Source: Kitasatospora sp. MAA4
Lineage (GTDB): Bacteria > Actinomycetota > Actinomycetes > Streptomycetales > Streptomycetaceae
NCBI RefSeq assembly: GCF_029893355.1
Contig: NZ_JARZAI010000015.1
Location: forward strand, 62,001 to 126,000
Direction: 5' to 3'
DNA length: 64,000 nt
Part shown: piece by piece, positions 1 to 9,573 of the stretch
Numbering within the stretch: position 1 is the first letter of the stretch
Layout of the letters: each line of letters starts with the position of its first letter
Notes under the pieces: generated by a model
The model's database searches: none
What the model was told of the DNA's origin: nothing
The model's input: the letters and a program-made list of their open reading frames with translations, nothing else
Position numbers and translations under genes: made by a program

Positions 1-208
1 CGCCGGCCACGTCCCAGCCCAGCACCAGCGGGAAGTGGACGTCCATCGCGGTGTCGAGGTAGCCCTCGCGGATCTTCCAGTCGACCGGGTTGACCCCGGC
101 CGCCCTGACCCTGACCAGCACCGAGTCGGGGCCGACCCTGGGGTCGGGGAGTTCGATGTACTCGACGGCCTCCGGGCCGCCGTACTGCCGGATCGCGATT
201 GCCTTCAT
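1..208 (-). CDS. NADP-dependent (quinone-type) oxidoreductase, N-terminal part
   Basis: Only the first 69 codons lie in the window; the gene runs off the left edge. The N-terminus (MKAIAIRQYGGPEAVEYIEL) followed by a segment of the type VLVRVRAAGVNPVDWKIREG is the classic start of the medium-chain dehydrogenase/quinone oxidoreductase family: a GroES-like substrate domain with the 'AxGxNPxD' turn. These enzymes reduce quinones or enones with NADPH. It is divergent from nadA, with about 160 bp between the starts. The exact substrate cannot be inferred. Confidence 0.8.
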   Translation of the reverse strand, partial: MKAIAIRQYGGPEAVEYIELPDPRVGPDSVLVRVRAAGVNPVDWKIREGYLDTAMDVHFPLVLGWDVAG

Positions 209-299
209 GGACCCAGCGAACACGACCGGTCCACCGACGTCCTGTCGAGCGGATCGCGTCACATCGACACGATGGCCATCGTCAGAGTGACGCGAACGG

Positions 300-314
300 G
301 TTATCATAGATAAC
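300..314. promoter_or_regulatory. Palindrome upstream of nadA, candidate operator
   Basis: GTTATCATAGATAAC is a perfect 6-bp inverted repeat with a 3-bp centre, strikingly AT-rich for this genome, 54 bp before the nadA start and inside the divergent nadA/oxidoreductase spacer. Its right half overlaps possible -10 elements (TATCAT or TAGATA). Palindromes at such positions are usually repressor sites. An NAD-responsive regulator is one possibility, but I cannot match it to a known consensus. Confidence 0.4.
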
Positions 315-368
315 GTCAGAAAGACGAGAAGGCTGGGAACCTCCGGCCGCACAGGAGGGCACCCGCCC

Positions 369-1562
369 GTGACCACCACCGTTGAGACCCCGTCCGTCGG
401 AGGGTTCGCCGAGCCGAGCCAGACGCCGCTCGCGCTGCTGCTGCTCGGCCGCCAGGCCGACCCGAACAGCGAGCGGGGCGTCGAGTGCCCTGGCGACCTG
501 CCGCCCGCCTCCGACCCCGACCTGGTCGAGCGCGCCCGCGCCGCCAAGGCCGCGCTGGGCGACCGCGTCTTCATCCTGGGCCACCACTACCAGCGCGACG
601 AGGTCATCGAGTTCGCCGACGTCACCGGTGACTCCTTCAAGCTGGCGCGCGATGCCGCGGCCCGTCCGGAGGCCGAGTTCATCGTCTTCTGCGGCGTGCA
701 CTTCATGGCCGAGTCCGCCGACATCCTGACCGGCGACAGCCAGCGGGTCATCCTGCCGGACCTCGCGGCCGGCTGCTCGATGGCCGACATGGCCACCGCC
801 GAGCAGGTCGCCGAGTGCTGGGACGTGCTGGCCGACGCCGGCATAGCCGACACCACCGTCCCGGTGGCGTACATGAACTCCTCCGCCGACATCAAGGCCT
901 TCACCGGCAAGCACGGCGGCACCATCTGCACCTCCTCCAACGCCAAGCGCGCGCTGGAGTGGGCGTACGAGCAGGGTCAGAAGGTGCTGTTCCTGCCGGA
1001 CCAGCACCTGGGACGCAACACCGCGGTGCGCGACCTGGGCCTCTCGCTGGACGACTGCGTGCTCTACAACCCGCACAAGCCGAACGGCGGCCTGACCGTC
1101 GAGCAGCTGCGGAACGCCAAGATGATCCTCTGGCGCGGGCACTGCTCGGTGCACGGTCGCTTCACTCTGGACTCGGTCAACGAGGTCCGCGAGCGGATCC
1201 CGGGCGTCAACGTCCTGGTGCACCCGGAGTGCCGGCACGAGGTCGTCGCGGCCGCCGACCAGGTGGGCTCGACGGAGTACATCATCAAGGCGCTGGACGC
1301 GGCCGAGCCCGGCTCCAAGTGGGCCGTGGGCACCGAGCTGAACCTGGTGCGCCGGGTGGCCAAGGCCCACCCGGACAAGGAGATCGTCTTCCTCGACAAG
1401 GCCGTCTGCTTCTGCTCCACGATGAACCGGATCGACCTGCCGCACCTGGTCTGGGCGCTGGAGTCGCTGGTCGAGGGCCGGGTGCCGAACGTCATCACGG
1501 TGGACCCGGAGACCGAGAAGTTCGCCAAGGCCGCGCTGGACCGGATGCTGGCCCTGCCGTAG
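369..1562 (+). CDS. nadA: Quinolinate synthase NadA
   Basis: Quinolinate synthase (397 aa) condenses iminoaspartate with dihydroxyacetone phosphate to quinolinate, the first committed product of de novo NAD synthesis, using a [4Fe-4S] cluster. Family segments are clear: GHHYQRDEVIEFAD, FCGVHFMAESADIL, WRGHCSVHGRF and the C-terminal CFCSTMNRIDLPHL. The three conserved cluster cysteines lie in the FCGVH, GHCSVH and CFCST segments. GTG at 369 follows a GGAGG at 353-357 with good spacing. No nadB or nadC lies next to it; the gene is followed directly by a strong terminator. Confidence 0.97.
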   Translation: MTTTVETPSVGGFAEPSQTPLALLLLGRQADPNSERGVECPGDLPPASDPDLVERARAAKAALGDRVFILGHHYQRDEVIEFADVTGDSFKLARDAAARPEAEFIVFCGVHFMAESADILTGDSQRVILPDLAAGCSMADMATAEQVAECWDVLADAGIADTTVPVAYMNSSADIKAFTGKHGGTICTSSNAKRALEWAYEQGQKVLFLPDQHLGRNTAVRDLGLSLDDCVLYNPHKPNGGLTVEQLRNAKMILWRGHCSVHGRFTLDSVNEVRERIPGVNVLVHPECRHEVVAAADQVGSTEYIIKALDAAEPGSKWAVGTELNLVRRVAKAHPDKEIVFLDKAVCFCSTMNRIDLPHLVWALESLVEGRVPNVITVDPETEKFAKAALDRMLALP

Positions 1563-1572
1563 CGCAGTCGAA

Positions 1573-1620
1573 CACGCGAGAGGGGCGGCACACCGGTCGG
1601 TGTGCCGCCCCTCTCGCGTG
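1573..1620. terminator. Long bidirectional terminator between nadA and the psp genes
   Basis: A near-perfect 22-bp GC-rich stem (arm CACGCGAGAGGGGCGGCACACC) with a tiny loop lies 10 bp after nadA and just before the 3' end of the convergent psp operon. It can serve both strands. Confidence 0.85.
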
Positions 1621-1636
1621 GTGCTGTGTTGCGGGC

Positions 1637-1930
1637 CTACTCCGGGATACCCGGAATGAGCCCGTCGCCCTCGGTCCGCAGCAGCTCGCGGACCTGGTCG
1701 AGGGTGGCGCCGTCGTCCGGCAGGATCAGCTCGGACGGCTCCAGGGAGTCGTCCGGCAAAGGAGCACCGACCTCGCGGACCGCGCTGAGCAGACTGCCCA
1801 GCGCGGTGCGGAAAGCGGTCTCGTCCCCTGAATCCAGAGCGGTGAGCAGCTCGTCGTCGAGCTGGTTCAGCCGGTTCAGGTGCTCGTCGGCAACCTGGAA
1901 CTGACCCTCACCCATGATCCTCATGATCAT
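1637..1930 (-). CDS. pspAA: PspA-associated protein PspAA
   Basis: This 97-aa protein starts MIMRIMGEGQFQVADEHL and is acidic in its second half (LPDDSLEPSELILPDD). It matches the PspAA domain protein that accompanies pspA in actinobacteria and is thought to act with PspA in the envelope-stress response; its biochemical role is unknown. The gene lies 32 bp downstream of pspA on the same strand, so the two are very likely cotranscribed. Confidence 0.85.
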   Translation of the reverse strand: MIMRIMGEGQFQVADEHLNRLNQLDDELLTALDSGDETAFRTALGSLLSAVREVGAPLPDDSLEPSELILPDDGATLDQVRELLRTEGDGLIPGIPE

Positions 1931-1962
1931 GCTGGCGTTTCTCCCTGCTGTCGACGGGCCTC

Positions 1963-2796
1963 TTACTTGTGGTAGTTGATGGTGGGCGGAGTGTCCTGCG
2001 GAGCGCCACCCTGCGTACCACCGTGCTGGCCGCCCTGCTGGGCCGCCCCGCCGTTGCCCTGCTCGATCGCGGCCGGGCCCGAGGACCCGCCGCCGAGCTC
2101 GGCCTTCATCCGGGCCAGTTCGAGCTCGACGTCCGAACCGCCGGCCACCCGCTCCAGCTCGGCCTCGATGTCGTCCTTGCGGCCGAGACCGCTGGAGTCG
2201 TCGAGCGCGCCCGAGGCGAGCAGCTCGTCGATCGCACCGGCGCGGGCCTGCATCTGCGCGGTCTTGTCCTCGGCCCGCTGGATCGCGAGACCGACGTCGC
2301 CCATCTCCTCCGAGATCCCGGAGAAGGACTCCGCGATCCGGGTCTGCGCCTGGGCAGCCGTGTAGGTGGCCTTGATGGTCTCCTTCTTGGTGCGGAAGGC
2401 GTCCACCTTGGCCTGCAGCCGCTGGGAGGCGAGCGTGAGCTTCTCCTCCTCGGCCTGGAGCTGCTGGTACTGCACCTCCAGGTCGTTGATCTGCGACTGC
2501 ATCGCCGACTTGCGGGTCAACGCCTCACGGGCGAGGTCCTCGCGGCCCAGCGACAGGGCCTTGCGGCCCTGGTCCTCGTACTTGGACGACTGCTGTTGCA
2601 GCTGGGTCAGCTGCAACTCCAGGCGCTTGCGCGACGTGGCGACGTCGGCCACGCCCCTGCGCACCTTCTGCAGCAGCTCCAGCTGCTTCTGGTACGAGTA
2701 GTCGAGCGTCTCTCGCGGATCTTCTGCACGGTCCAAGGCCTTGTTGGCCTTGGACTTGAAGATCAGCCCCATACGCTTCATGATTCCGTCGCTCAT
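1963..2796 (-). CDS. pspA: PspA/IM30 family membrane-stress protein
   Basis: A 277-aa ESCRT-III-like protein that coats and repairs damaged cytoplasmic membrane. The sequence is an almost continuous coiled coil (residues about 25-210). It begins MKRMGLIFKSKANKALDRAEDP after an MSDGI lead, as in actinobacterial PspA. The C-terminal about 50 residues are a Gly/Gln-rich tail (GGAAQQGGQHGGTQGG), typical of Streptomyces. It is the first gene of the pspA-pspAA pair. Confidence 0.93.
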   Translation of the reverse strand: MSDGIMKRMGLIFKSKANKALDRAEDPRETLDYSYQKQLELLQKVRRGVADVATSRKRLELQLTQLQQQSSKYEDQGRKALSLGREDLAREALTRKSAMQSQINDLEVQYQQLQAEEEKLTLASQRLQAKVDAFRTKKETIKATYTAAQAQTRIAESFSGISEEMGDVGLAIQRAEDKTAQMQARAGAIDELLASGALDDSSGLGRKDDIEAELERVAGGSDVELELARMKAELGGGSSGPAAIEQGNGGAAQQGGQHGGTQGGAPQDTPPTINYHK

Positions 2797-3059
2797 GGGC
2801 CTCGGGTGCCCCCTTCTCCGGCCTGCGGTTTCTATCTCGTACCAAATCTAGTGCGAGTGTAGTTGCAGCGTGCCATCCACCGCAGTACACCGGCCTGCCA
2901 CAAGACTGCTACGGATATCGCCGCACGACGTCATCCCGTGGGTGGATGTGGAGTCGGTCCCCAGGTCAGGGTGTCCCTGAGTGGTACTCCATGAGATCGA
3001 TACGGGTTTGGGTCCTGCATCACCCCGAGTCCACTTGGACCAGCACGTAGGCTTGTGGT

Positions 3060-3659
3060 GTGTTCCGACGCCGTTCAGATGAAGCCCCCTCCTCCGCCAC
3101 TGCGCTGGCCGAGCAGGATGACGCGACCCAGGCCCGCGATCCGCAGGCCAAGAAGGGCCGCCCGACACCCAAGCGCAGCGACGCCGAGGCCAACCGCCGC
3201 ACCCGCGTGGTCGTCCCCAAGGACCGCAAGGAGGCCGCCAAGCAGTCGCGCGAGCGGCTGCGCAGCGAGCGCGAGAAGCAGCGGGTCGCGCTGATCAACG
3301 GTGACGAGCGGGCGCTGCCCGCCCGTGACAAGGGTCCGGTGCGCAAGTTCGCCCGCGACTTCGTCGACTCCCGCTGGTCGCTGGCCGAGTTCTTCCTGCC
3401 CTTCGCCGTGGTCATCCTGATCCTCAGCGTGGTCCGGGTGCCGGCCCTGCAGCTGCTCTCCACCGTGCTGTTCCTGCTCTTCTTCGTGCTCGTGGTGCTG
3501 GACTTCCTGCGCCTGGGCTTCGGCCTGCGCAAGCAGCTCGCTGAGCGGTTCCCGGGCCAGAACAGCCGCGGCGCGGTCGGCTACGCGCTGATGCGCATCC
3601 TGCAGATGCGCCGGCTGCGGCTGCCCAAGCCGCGCGTGAAGCGGGGCGAGCGCCCCTGA
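3060..3659 (+). CDS. DUF3043 membrane protein
   Basis: A 199-aa protein with a strongly charged N-terminal half (Lys/Arg/Glu, residues 1-90) followed by two closely spaced transmembrane segments (about 113-150: FFLPFAVVILILSVV and LLSTVLFLLFFVLVVLDFL) and a basic tail. This is the actinobacterial DUF3043 arrangement; the function is unknown. The GTG at 3060 has no ribosome-binding site, but a TAGGCT hexamer lies 6 bp upstream, so the transcript may be leaderless (inference). It is coupled to the methyltransferase downstream. Confidence 0.85.
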   Translation: MFRRRSDEAPSSATALAEQDDATQARDPQAKKGRPTPKRSDAEANRRTRVVVPKDRKEAAKQSRERLRSEREKQRVALINGDERALPARDKGPVRKFARDFVDSRWSLAEFFLPFAVVILILSVVRVPALQLLSTVLFLLFFVLVVLDFLRLGFGLRKQLAERFPGQNSRGAVGYALMRILQMRRLRLPKPRVKRGERP

Positions 3660-4705
3660 CCGCCGAGCCGCTGCCGTACGACTGGTCCCCCGCCGCGCAG
3701 GAGCCCGGTCTGTACGCGCTGCCCGGGCAGGCGGCGGGCGGGCACGAACGCACCGGCTACGAGCAGCGCGTCGGGTACGACCAGCGGACGGGCTACGAGC
3801 AGCGGGGCGGCTACGAGCCGCGCACCGGCTACCCGGAGTACGACCAGCGGGCCGGCTACGACCTGGCGCCGTACGACCGGGCCGGCGGCCACGGCCGGGT
3901 GCCGGCCCGCAGCGGCTCGTTCGCGGGCGGCGCCGGGGCCTGGCTGGACCGGCAGGGCGGGCTGCGCAACCTGGTCCGCCAGGAGATGGTGGCCCGGCAG
4001 CTGGCCGAGCGGATCGGCACCCACTTCGGCGAGCGCGCCACCGCCGCACCGCTGCGGGTGCTGGACGTCGGCTGCGGCCAGGGCACCCAGGCACTGCGGC
4101 TGGCCCGGGCCGGCCACTTCGTCACCGGCCTCGACTCCGACCCGGTCACGCTCGGCGCCGCCCAGGCGCAGCTGGCGGCCGAGCCGCCGCAGGTGCGCGA
4201 GCGGGTCCGGCTGCTGGGCGGCGACGGCCACCAGTGCGGGCGCTGGTTCGGCGCCGGCAGCTTCGACCTGGTGCTCTGCCACGGCGTGCTGATGTACCTG
4301 CCGGACCCCGATCCGATGATCGCCTCGCTGGCCCGGATGCTGGCCCCCGGCGGACTGCTCTCGCTGCTGGCCCGCAACGGGGACGCGCTGGCCATGCGGG
4401 CCGGGCTGACCGGCGACTGGCGGGCCGCGCTGCAGGCCTTCGACAACGACCACTACGCCAACCGGCTGGGCCTGACCGCACGCGCCGACCGGCTCGCGGA
4501 CCTGGCCCGCACGCTCTCCGAGGTCTCCGTACCGCTGCGGCACTGGTACGGCGTGCGGGTCTTCACCGACGCCGCCCCCGACCACGCCGCACTGCCCGTG
4601 GACGGGCGCCAGCTCGCCCAGCTGCTGGAGGCCGAGGAGCGGGCCGGGCGCGAGGACCCGTACCGGCAGGTCGCCGCGCTGATCCACCTGGTGGGCACGA
4701 AGTAA
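3656..4705 (+). CDS. Class I SAM-dependent methyltransferase with Tyr-rich N-terminal repeats
   Basis: The methyltransferase fold begins near codon 105: VLDVGCGQGTQALRLARAGH is the SAM motif I and GSFDLVLCHGVLMYLPDP is motif IV, followed by FAD-independent family features (LLARNGDALAMR). The first ATG/GTG in frame is at 3899 (268 aa), but the frame stays open and coding-like back to the stop of the upstream gene. It would then add about 80 residues rich in GYEQR/GYDQR repeats. CTG at 3656 overlaps that stop (CTGA), preceded by GGGGCGAG; I favour this start. Substrate unknown. Confidence 0.75.
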   Translation: MTAEPLPYDWSPAAQEPGLYALPGQAAGGHERTGYEQRVGYDQRTGYEQRGGYEPRTGYPEYDQRAGYDLAPYDRAGGHGRVPARSGSFAGGAGAWLDRQGGLRNLVRQEMVARQLAERIGTHFGERATAAPLRVLDVGCGQGTQALRLARAGHFVTGLDSDPVTLGAAQAQLAAEPPQVRERVRLLGGDGHQCGRWFGAGSFDLVLCHGVLMYLPDPDPMIASLARMLAPGGLLSLLARNGDALAMRAGLTGDWRAALQAFDNDHYANRLGLTARADRLADLARTLSEVSVPLRHWYGVRVFTDAAPDHAALPVDGRQLAQLLEAEERAGREDPYRQVAALIHLVGTK

Positions 4706-4724
4706 CTCCGTGCCCACCCGGGCG

Positions 4725-4925
4725 TCAGCTCTCGCGCAGGCTCATCGTGTAGATCTCCCGGCCGTCGTCCAGCAGCGCCACCTTCTCGATGCCCTGCTCC
4801 AGGAGCTGCTTCCACTCCTCACCGATCCAGGACTCCGCGTCGCCCTGGCCCGGGAAGTCCTCAGGCTCCTCGGCCGGGGTGATGACCGAACCGTCCGCCG
4901 CCTCGTACCGCCACGTCCACGCCAT
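4725..4925 (-). CDS. Small conserved hypothetical protein (66 aa)
   Basis: Begins MAWTWRYEAADGSVITPAEEP after a strong GGAGGAGC ribosome-binding site on the minus strand. It is acidic and Trp-rich, with a middle segment DFPGQGDAESWIGEEWKQLLEQG. An upstream in-frame start is possible, but the ribosome-binding site fits this ATG. I believe it is a conserved streptomycete protein of unknown function; it is convergent with the methyltransferase and divergent from cobU. Confidence 0.75.
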   Translation of the reverse strand: MAWTWRYEAADGSVITPAEEPEDFPGQGDAESWIGEEWKQLLEQGIEKVALLDDGREIYTMSLRES

Positions 4926-5035
4926 GCCCGGCTCCTCCCTCGGAAATGCTTGAGCGCGCAGGCTATCGCCTCTGCTCAGACCCTCAGGCTGCCCTGGGGT
5001 GATCGGTGTCAACCCATTCGGGCAGGATGACGGCC

Positions 5036-5608
5036 ATGGCACGCACCCTGATCCTCGGCGGCGCCCGGTCCGGCAAGTCCACCCGGGCCGAGCAGCTGCT
5101 GCTCGACCACCCCGACGTCTGCTACGTCGCGACCAGCGGGAACCGGGACGGCGACGGTGAGTGGGCCCAGCGCGTCGCGCTGCACCGTGAGCGCCGCCCG
5201 TCGAGCTGGCGGACCGTGGAGACCTGCGACCTGACGGCCGTGCTGGCCGACCGGGCCGACCCCGCTCCGGTCCTGATCGACTGCCTGGCGCTCTGGTTGA
5301 CCGCCGTGATGGACGAGGCCGACGCCTGGGACGACCGGGCCTGGGCGGCCGGCGCCGAGCAGGCGGTGCAGGAGCGCTGCGCCGCGCTGGCCGAGGCCTG
5401 GCGGCTGACGGATCGCCAGGTCGTCGCGGTCAGCAACGAGGTGGGCATGGGCGTGGTGCCCGGCACCGCCGCCGGCCGCCGGTTCCGCGATGCGCTGGGC
5501 CGGCTGAACATGGCGGTGGCCGAGGAGTCCGACCGGGTGCTGCTGGTGGTGGCGGGACAGGTACTTACCATCAAAGATGTTGCGGGGCCCGGGCACCGGA
5601 CAGCGTGA
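5036..5608 (+). CDS. cobU: Adenosylcobinamide kinase / adenosylcobinamide-phosphate guanylyltransferase CobU
   Basis: Phosphorylates adenosylcobinamide and then transfers GMP to give adenosylcobinamide-GDP, a nucleotide-loop step of cobalamin synthesis. The P-loop GGARSGKST is near the N-terminus, and VSNEVGMGVVPGTAAGRRFRDALGRLN is the family C-terminal signature. I take ATG 5036 because of GCAGGA 8-9 bp upstream; GTG 5006 and ATG 5027 are alternatives. First gene of cobU-cobT-cobS. Confidence 0.93.
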   Translation: MARTLILGGARSGKSTRAEQLLLDHPDVCYVATSGNRDGDGEWAQRVALHRERRPSSWRTVETCDLTAVLADRADPAPVLIDCLALWLTAVMDEADAWDDRAWAAGAEQAVQERCAALAEAWRLTDRQVVAVSNEVGMGVVPGTAAGRRFRDALGRLNMAVAEESDRVLLVVAGQVLTIKDVAGPGHRTA

Positions 5609-5633
5609 GCACCGGTTGGTAATGTTCCCCGCG

Positions 5634-6752
5634 ATGGACACCACCGTGGATCTCGATACCTTCGCCTCGCTTGTCGAGCGCCCCGACGACGCTGCCCGTC
5701 GCGCGGCCGAGGAGCGCTGGCTCGATCTCGACAAGCCCCGGGCCGGCCTGGGCCGGCTGGAGGAGCTGGGCAGCTGGCTCTCCTCCGTCCAGGGGCAGTC
5801 CCCGGTGCGGGCGATCGCCGCCCCCAAGGTGCTGCTCTTCGCCGGCGACCACGGCATCGCCTCGCTCGGCGTCTCGCGGCTGCCCGCCGAGGGCGGCACC
5901 GCCCGGCGGGTGCACGCGGTGCTCGACGGCAGCGCGCCGGTCGCCCGGCTGGCCCGCCGGTTCGGCGCGGACGTGCGGGTGGTGGACCTCTCGGTGGACG
6001 CGGATCCGGCGGAGTTCCCCGCCGAGGTCGTGCGGCACCGGGTGCGGCGCGGCTCGGGTCGGATCGACGTCGAGGACGCGGTGACCCCGGCGGAGGCCGC
6101 CGCCGCGTTCGCGGCCGGTATGGCGGTCGCCGACGAGGAGGCCGACCTCGGCACCGACCTGGTGGTCCTCGGCGACCTCGGGGTCGGCTCGACCACCGTG
6201 GCCGCCGTCCTGATCGGCGCGCTCTGCGGCACGGACGCCGCGGCGGTCTGCGGGCGCGGCTCGGGCATCGACGACAAGGTGTGGATGGTCAAGTGCGCCG
6301 CGATCCGCGACGCGCTGCGGCGGGCCCGCCCGGTGCTCGGCGACCAGTTGGCGCTGCTCGCGGCGACCGGCGGCGCGGACTTCGCGGCGATCACCGGCTT
6401 CCTGCTGCAGGCCGCGGTGCGCAAGCTTCCGGTGGTGCTGGACGGCGTGGTCTCGGCGGCCTGCGCCCTGGTCGCCCAGCGGGTCTCGTTCCGCGCGCCG
6501 GAGTGGTGGCGGGCCGGTCTGCTGACCGGTGAGCCGGCCCTGGCCAAGGCGTACGACCGGCTGACCCTGACCGCGCTGCACGACCAGCAGATCACCATGG
6601 GCGAGGGCGTCGGCGCGCTGATGGCCCTGCCGATGCTTCAGGCGGCCTCGGACGCGCTGGCCGAGCAGGGCACGGCCGGCCCGGCGGCGCCGCTGCTGCC
6701 GAAGGCGCCGGTCAAGCTGCCGACCGCGCTGGAGCTGCTGGGCAAGGGCTGA
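5634..6752 (+). CDS. cobT: Nicotinate-nucleotide-dimethylbenzimidazole phosphoribosyltransferase CobT
   Basis: Makes alpha-ribazole phosphate from dimethylbenzimidazole and nicotinate mononucleotide. Diagnostic segments include LLFAGDHGIASLGVS, GDLGVGSTTVAA, ATGGADFAAITGFLLQAA and GEGVGALMALPML, whose Glu is the catalytic base position. The 372-aa version starts at ATG 5634, 25 bp after cobU; ATG 5622 is equally possible. It lies between cobU and cobS as one operon. Confidence 0.94.
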   Translation: MDTTVDLDTFASLVERPDDAARRAAEERWLDLDKPRAGLGRLEELGSWLSSVQGQSPVRAIAAPKVLLFAGDHGIASLGVSRLPAEGGTARRVHAVLDGSAPVARLARRFGADVRVVDLSVDADPAEFPAEVVRHRVRRGSGRIDVEDAVTPAEAAAAFAAGMAVADEEADLGTDLVVLGDLGVGSTTVAAVLIGALCGTDAAAVCGRGSGIDDKVWMVKCAAIRDALRRARPVLGDQLALLAATGGADFAAITGFLLQAAVRKLPVVLDGVVSAACALVAQRVSFRAPEWWRAGLLTGEPALAKAYDRLTLTALHDQQITMGEGVGALMALPMLQAASDALAEQGTAGPAAPLLPKAPVKLPTALELLGKG

Positions 6753-6755
6753 GTC

Positions 6756-7508
6756 GTGCTGCACGGCCTGCGCTTCGCCTTCGGCACGCTCTCCGTCCTG
6801 CGGGTCCGGGTCGAGCGCTGGGACCGGGCCTCGGCCGGGCGGGCGATGCTCGCGGCGCCGCTGGTCGGGCTGGTACTGGGCACGCTGGCCGGCGCGCTGG
6901 GCGCGGTGGCCGCCTGGCGCGGCGCTCCGCTGCTCGCCGCCGTCGCCTCGGTGGCCGCGCTGGCCGCGCTCACCCGGGGGCTGCACCTGGACGGTCTGGC
7001 GGACGTCGCGGACGGCCTGGGCAGTGGCAAACCCGCCGAGGACGCCCTGCGGATCATGAAGCAGTCCGACATCGGGCCGTTCGGCGTCCTGACGATCGTT
7101 CTGCTGCTGTTCGCTCAGATCGCCTGCCTGGAAGGGCAGTTCGCGCACTCTGCGGCGCGCGGGGCACTGGCCGTGCTGACCGCGGCGGTGGCCGGGCGGT
7201 GTGCGCTCGGCTGGGGCTGTCTGCGCTCGGTGCCCGCCGCCCGCCCCGGCGGCCTCGGCGCGATGGTGGCCGGCACGGTCTCCCCCGCGGGCGCGGGCGC
7301 GGTCTCGCTGCTCAGCGCCGTCGCGCTCGCCCTGCTCGGCGCGGATCCGCGCTACGCGTTGGCCCTGACGCTCGGTCTGCTCGCCGCCTGGCTACTGCTG
7401 CGCCGCTGCGTACAACGCTTCGAGGGGATCACCGGGGACGTGCTCGGCGCGATGACCGAGACGGCCGCCGCGGTCTGCCTGATCGGACTGACCCTCAGCC
7501 GTCCGTGA
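6756..7508 (+). CDS. cobS: Adenosylcobinamide-GDP ribazoletransferase (cobalamin synthase) CobS
   Basis: A 250-aa polytopic membrane enzyme that joins adenosylcobinamide-GDP and alpha-ribazole (phosphate), completing the nucleotide loop. The motif GLHLDGLADVADGLGSG followed by MKQSDIGPFG is the family active-site region; hydrophobic segments follow to the C-terminus. The GTG start is 3 bp after the cobT stop, so translation is probably coupled. Confidence 0.94.
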   Translation: MLHGLRFAFGTLSVLRVRVERWDRASAGRAMLAAPLVGLVLGTLAGALGAVAAWRGAPLLAAVASVAALAALTRGLHLDGLADVADGLGSGKPAEDALRIMKQSDIGPFGVLTIVLLLFAQIACLEGQFAHSAARGALAVLTAAVAGRCALGWGCLRSVPAARPGGLGAMVAGTVSPAGAGAVSLLSAVALALLGADPRYALALTLGLLAAWLLLRRCVQRFEGITGDVLGAMTETAAAVCLIGLTLSRP

Positions 7509-7677
7509 GAGCCCGTAGCCCGTCCGTAACCTGCGAGGACCGGGGGCGGCGATGTCCCAGCATGCGGACTACCATGCGGGGGAGCACCGTAGCCCTGCGC
7601 CGTATTGGCGGAGCACGCTGGGGCTGTACCCATGCCGCAATCCGGCCGTGGACCGCGAAAGAACAGGACGCAATTAC

Positions 7678-9171
<1,494 letters not shown>

Positions 9172-9180
9172 CGCAGGAAC

Positions 9181-9217
9181 CCGCAGGGCCCGGCCGCCTC
9201 GGCGCCGGGCCCTGCGG
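9181..9217 (+). terminator. Rho-independent terminator after pepA
   Basis: A 13-bp perfect stem (CCGCAGGGCCCGG / CCGGGCCCTGCGG) starts 10 bp after the pepA stop and is followed by a T-rich stretch (GTTTCATATTTT). Confidence 0.85.
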
Positions 9218-9573
9218 CGTTTCATATTTTCCGGTTACCAATTGGTAACCCCAGGATGACTCCCACCTTCGTGTTCGCTTCGGGCGAAACTTTGTTCCAC
9301 AAAGCGGAATCAAGTTCGGTCACGATCGGCGCAGCATCTGGAACAAGCCCCGCCGTTGCGGCGTTGACCTGCGCAGACGGCGGGAAATGGGGGTCCTCGC
9401 ACCCCCCGTCCGGCCACCGCGCACCCCTCGCGAAGTGGACCCGGACATCAGCCGCCGCGAACAAGTGCGAAGATGTATTTCCGGCACGACTGGGCGCCCC
9501 ACAAGGGCCCGCCCGACACACCGGACCAGCCCCGGCCCGGACGATCCACACCCCATTGCATGGAGGACGTGAC
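9218..9573. promoter_or_regulatory. lpdA upstream region with an 18-bp perfect palindrome
   Basis: No gene is supported in this 356-bp gap. At 9233-9250 it contains GGTTACCAATTGGTAACC, a perfect 18-bp palindrome. The half-site ATTGGT/ACCAAT resembles that of GntR-type pyruvate-dehydrogenase regulators, but here the halves abut. It lies more than 300 bp before the lpdA start, so it could control a distant promoter or the region as a whole. Confidence 0.4.
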
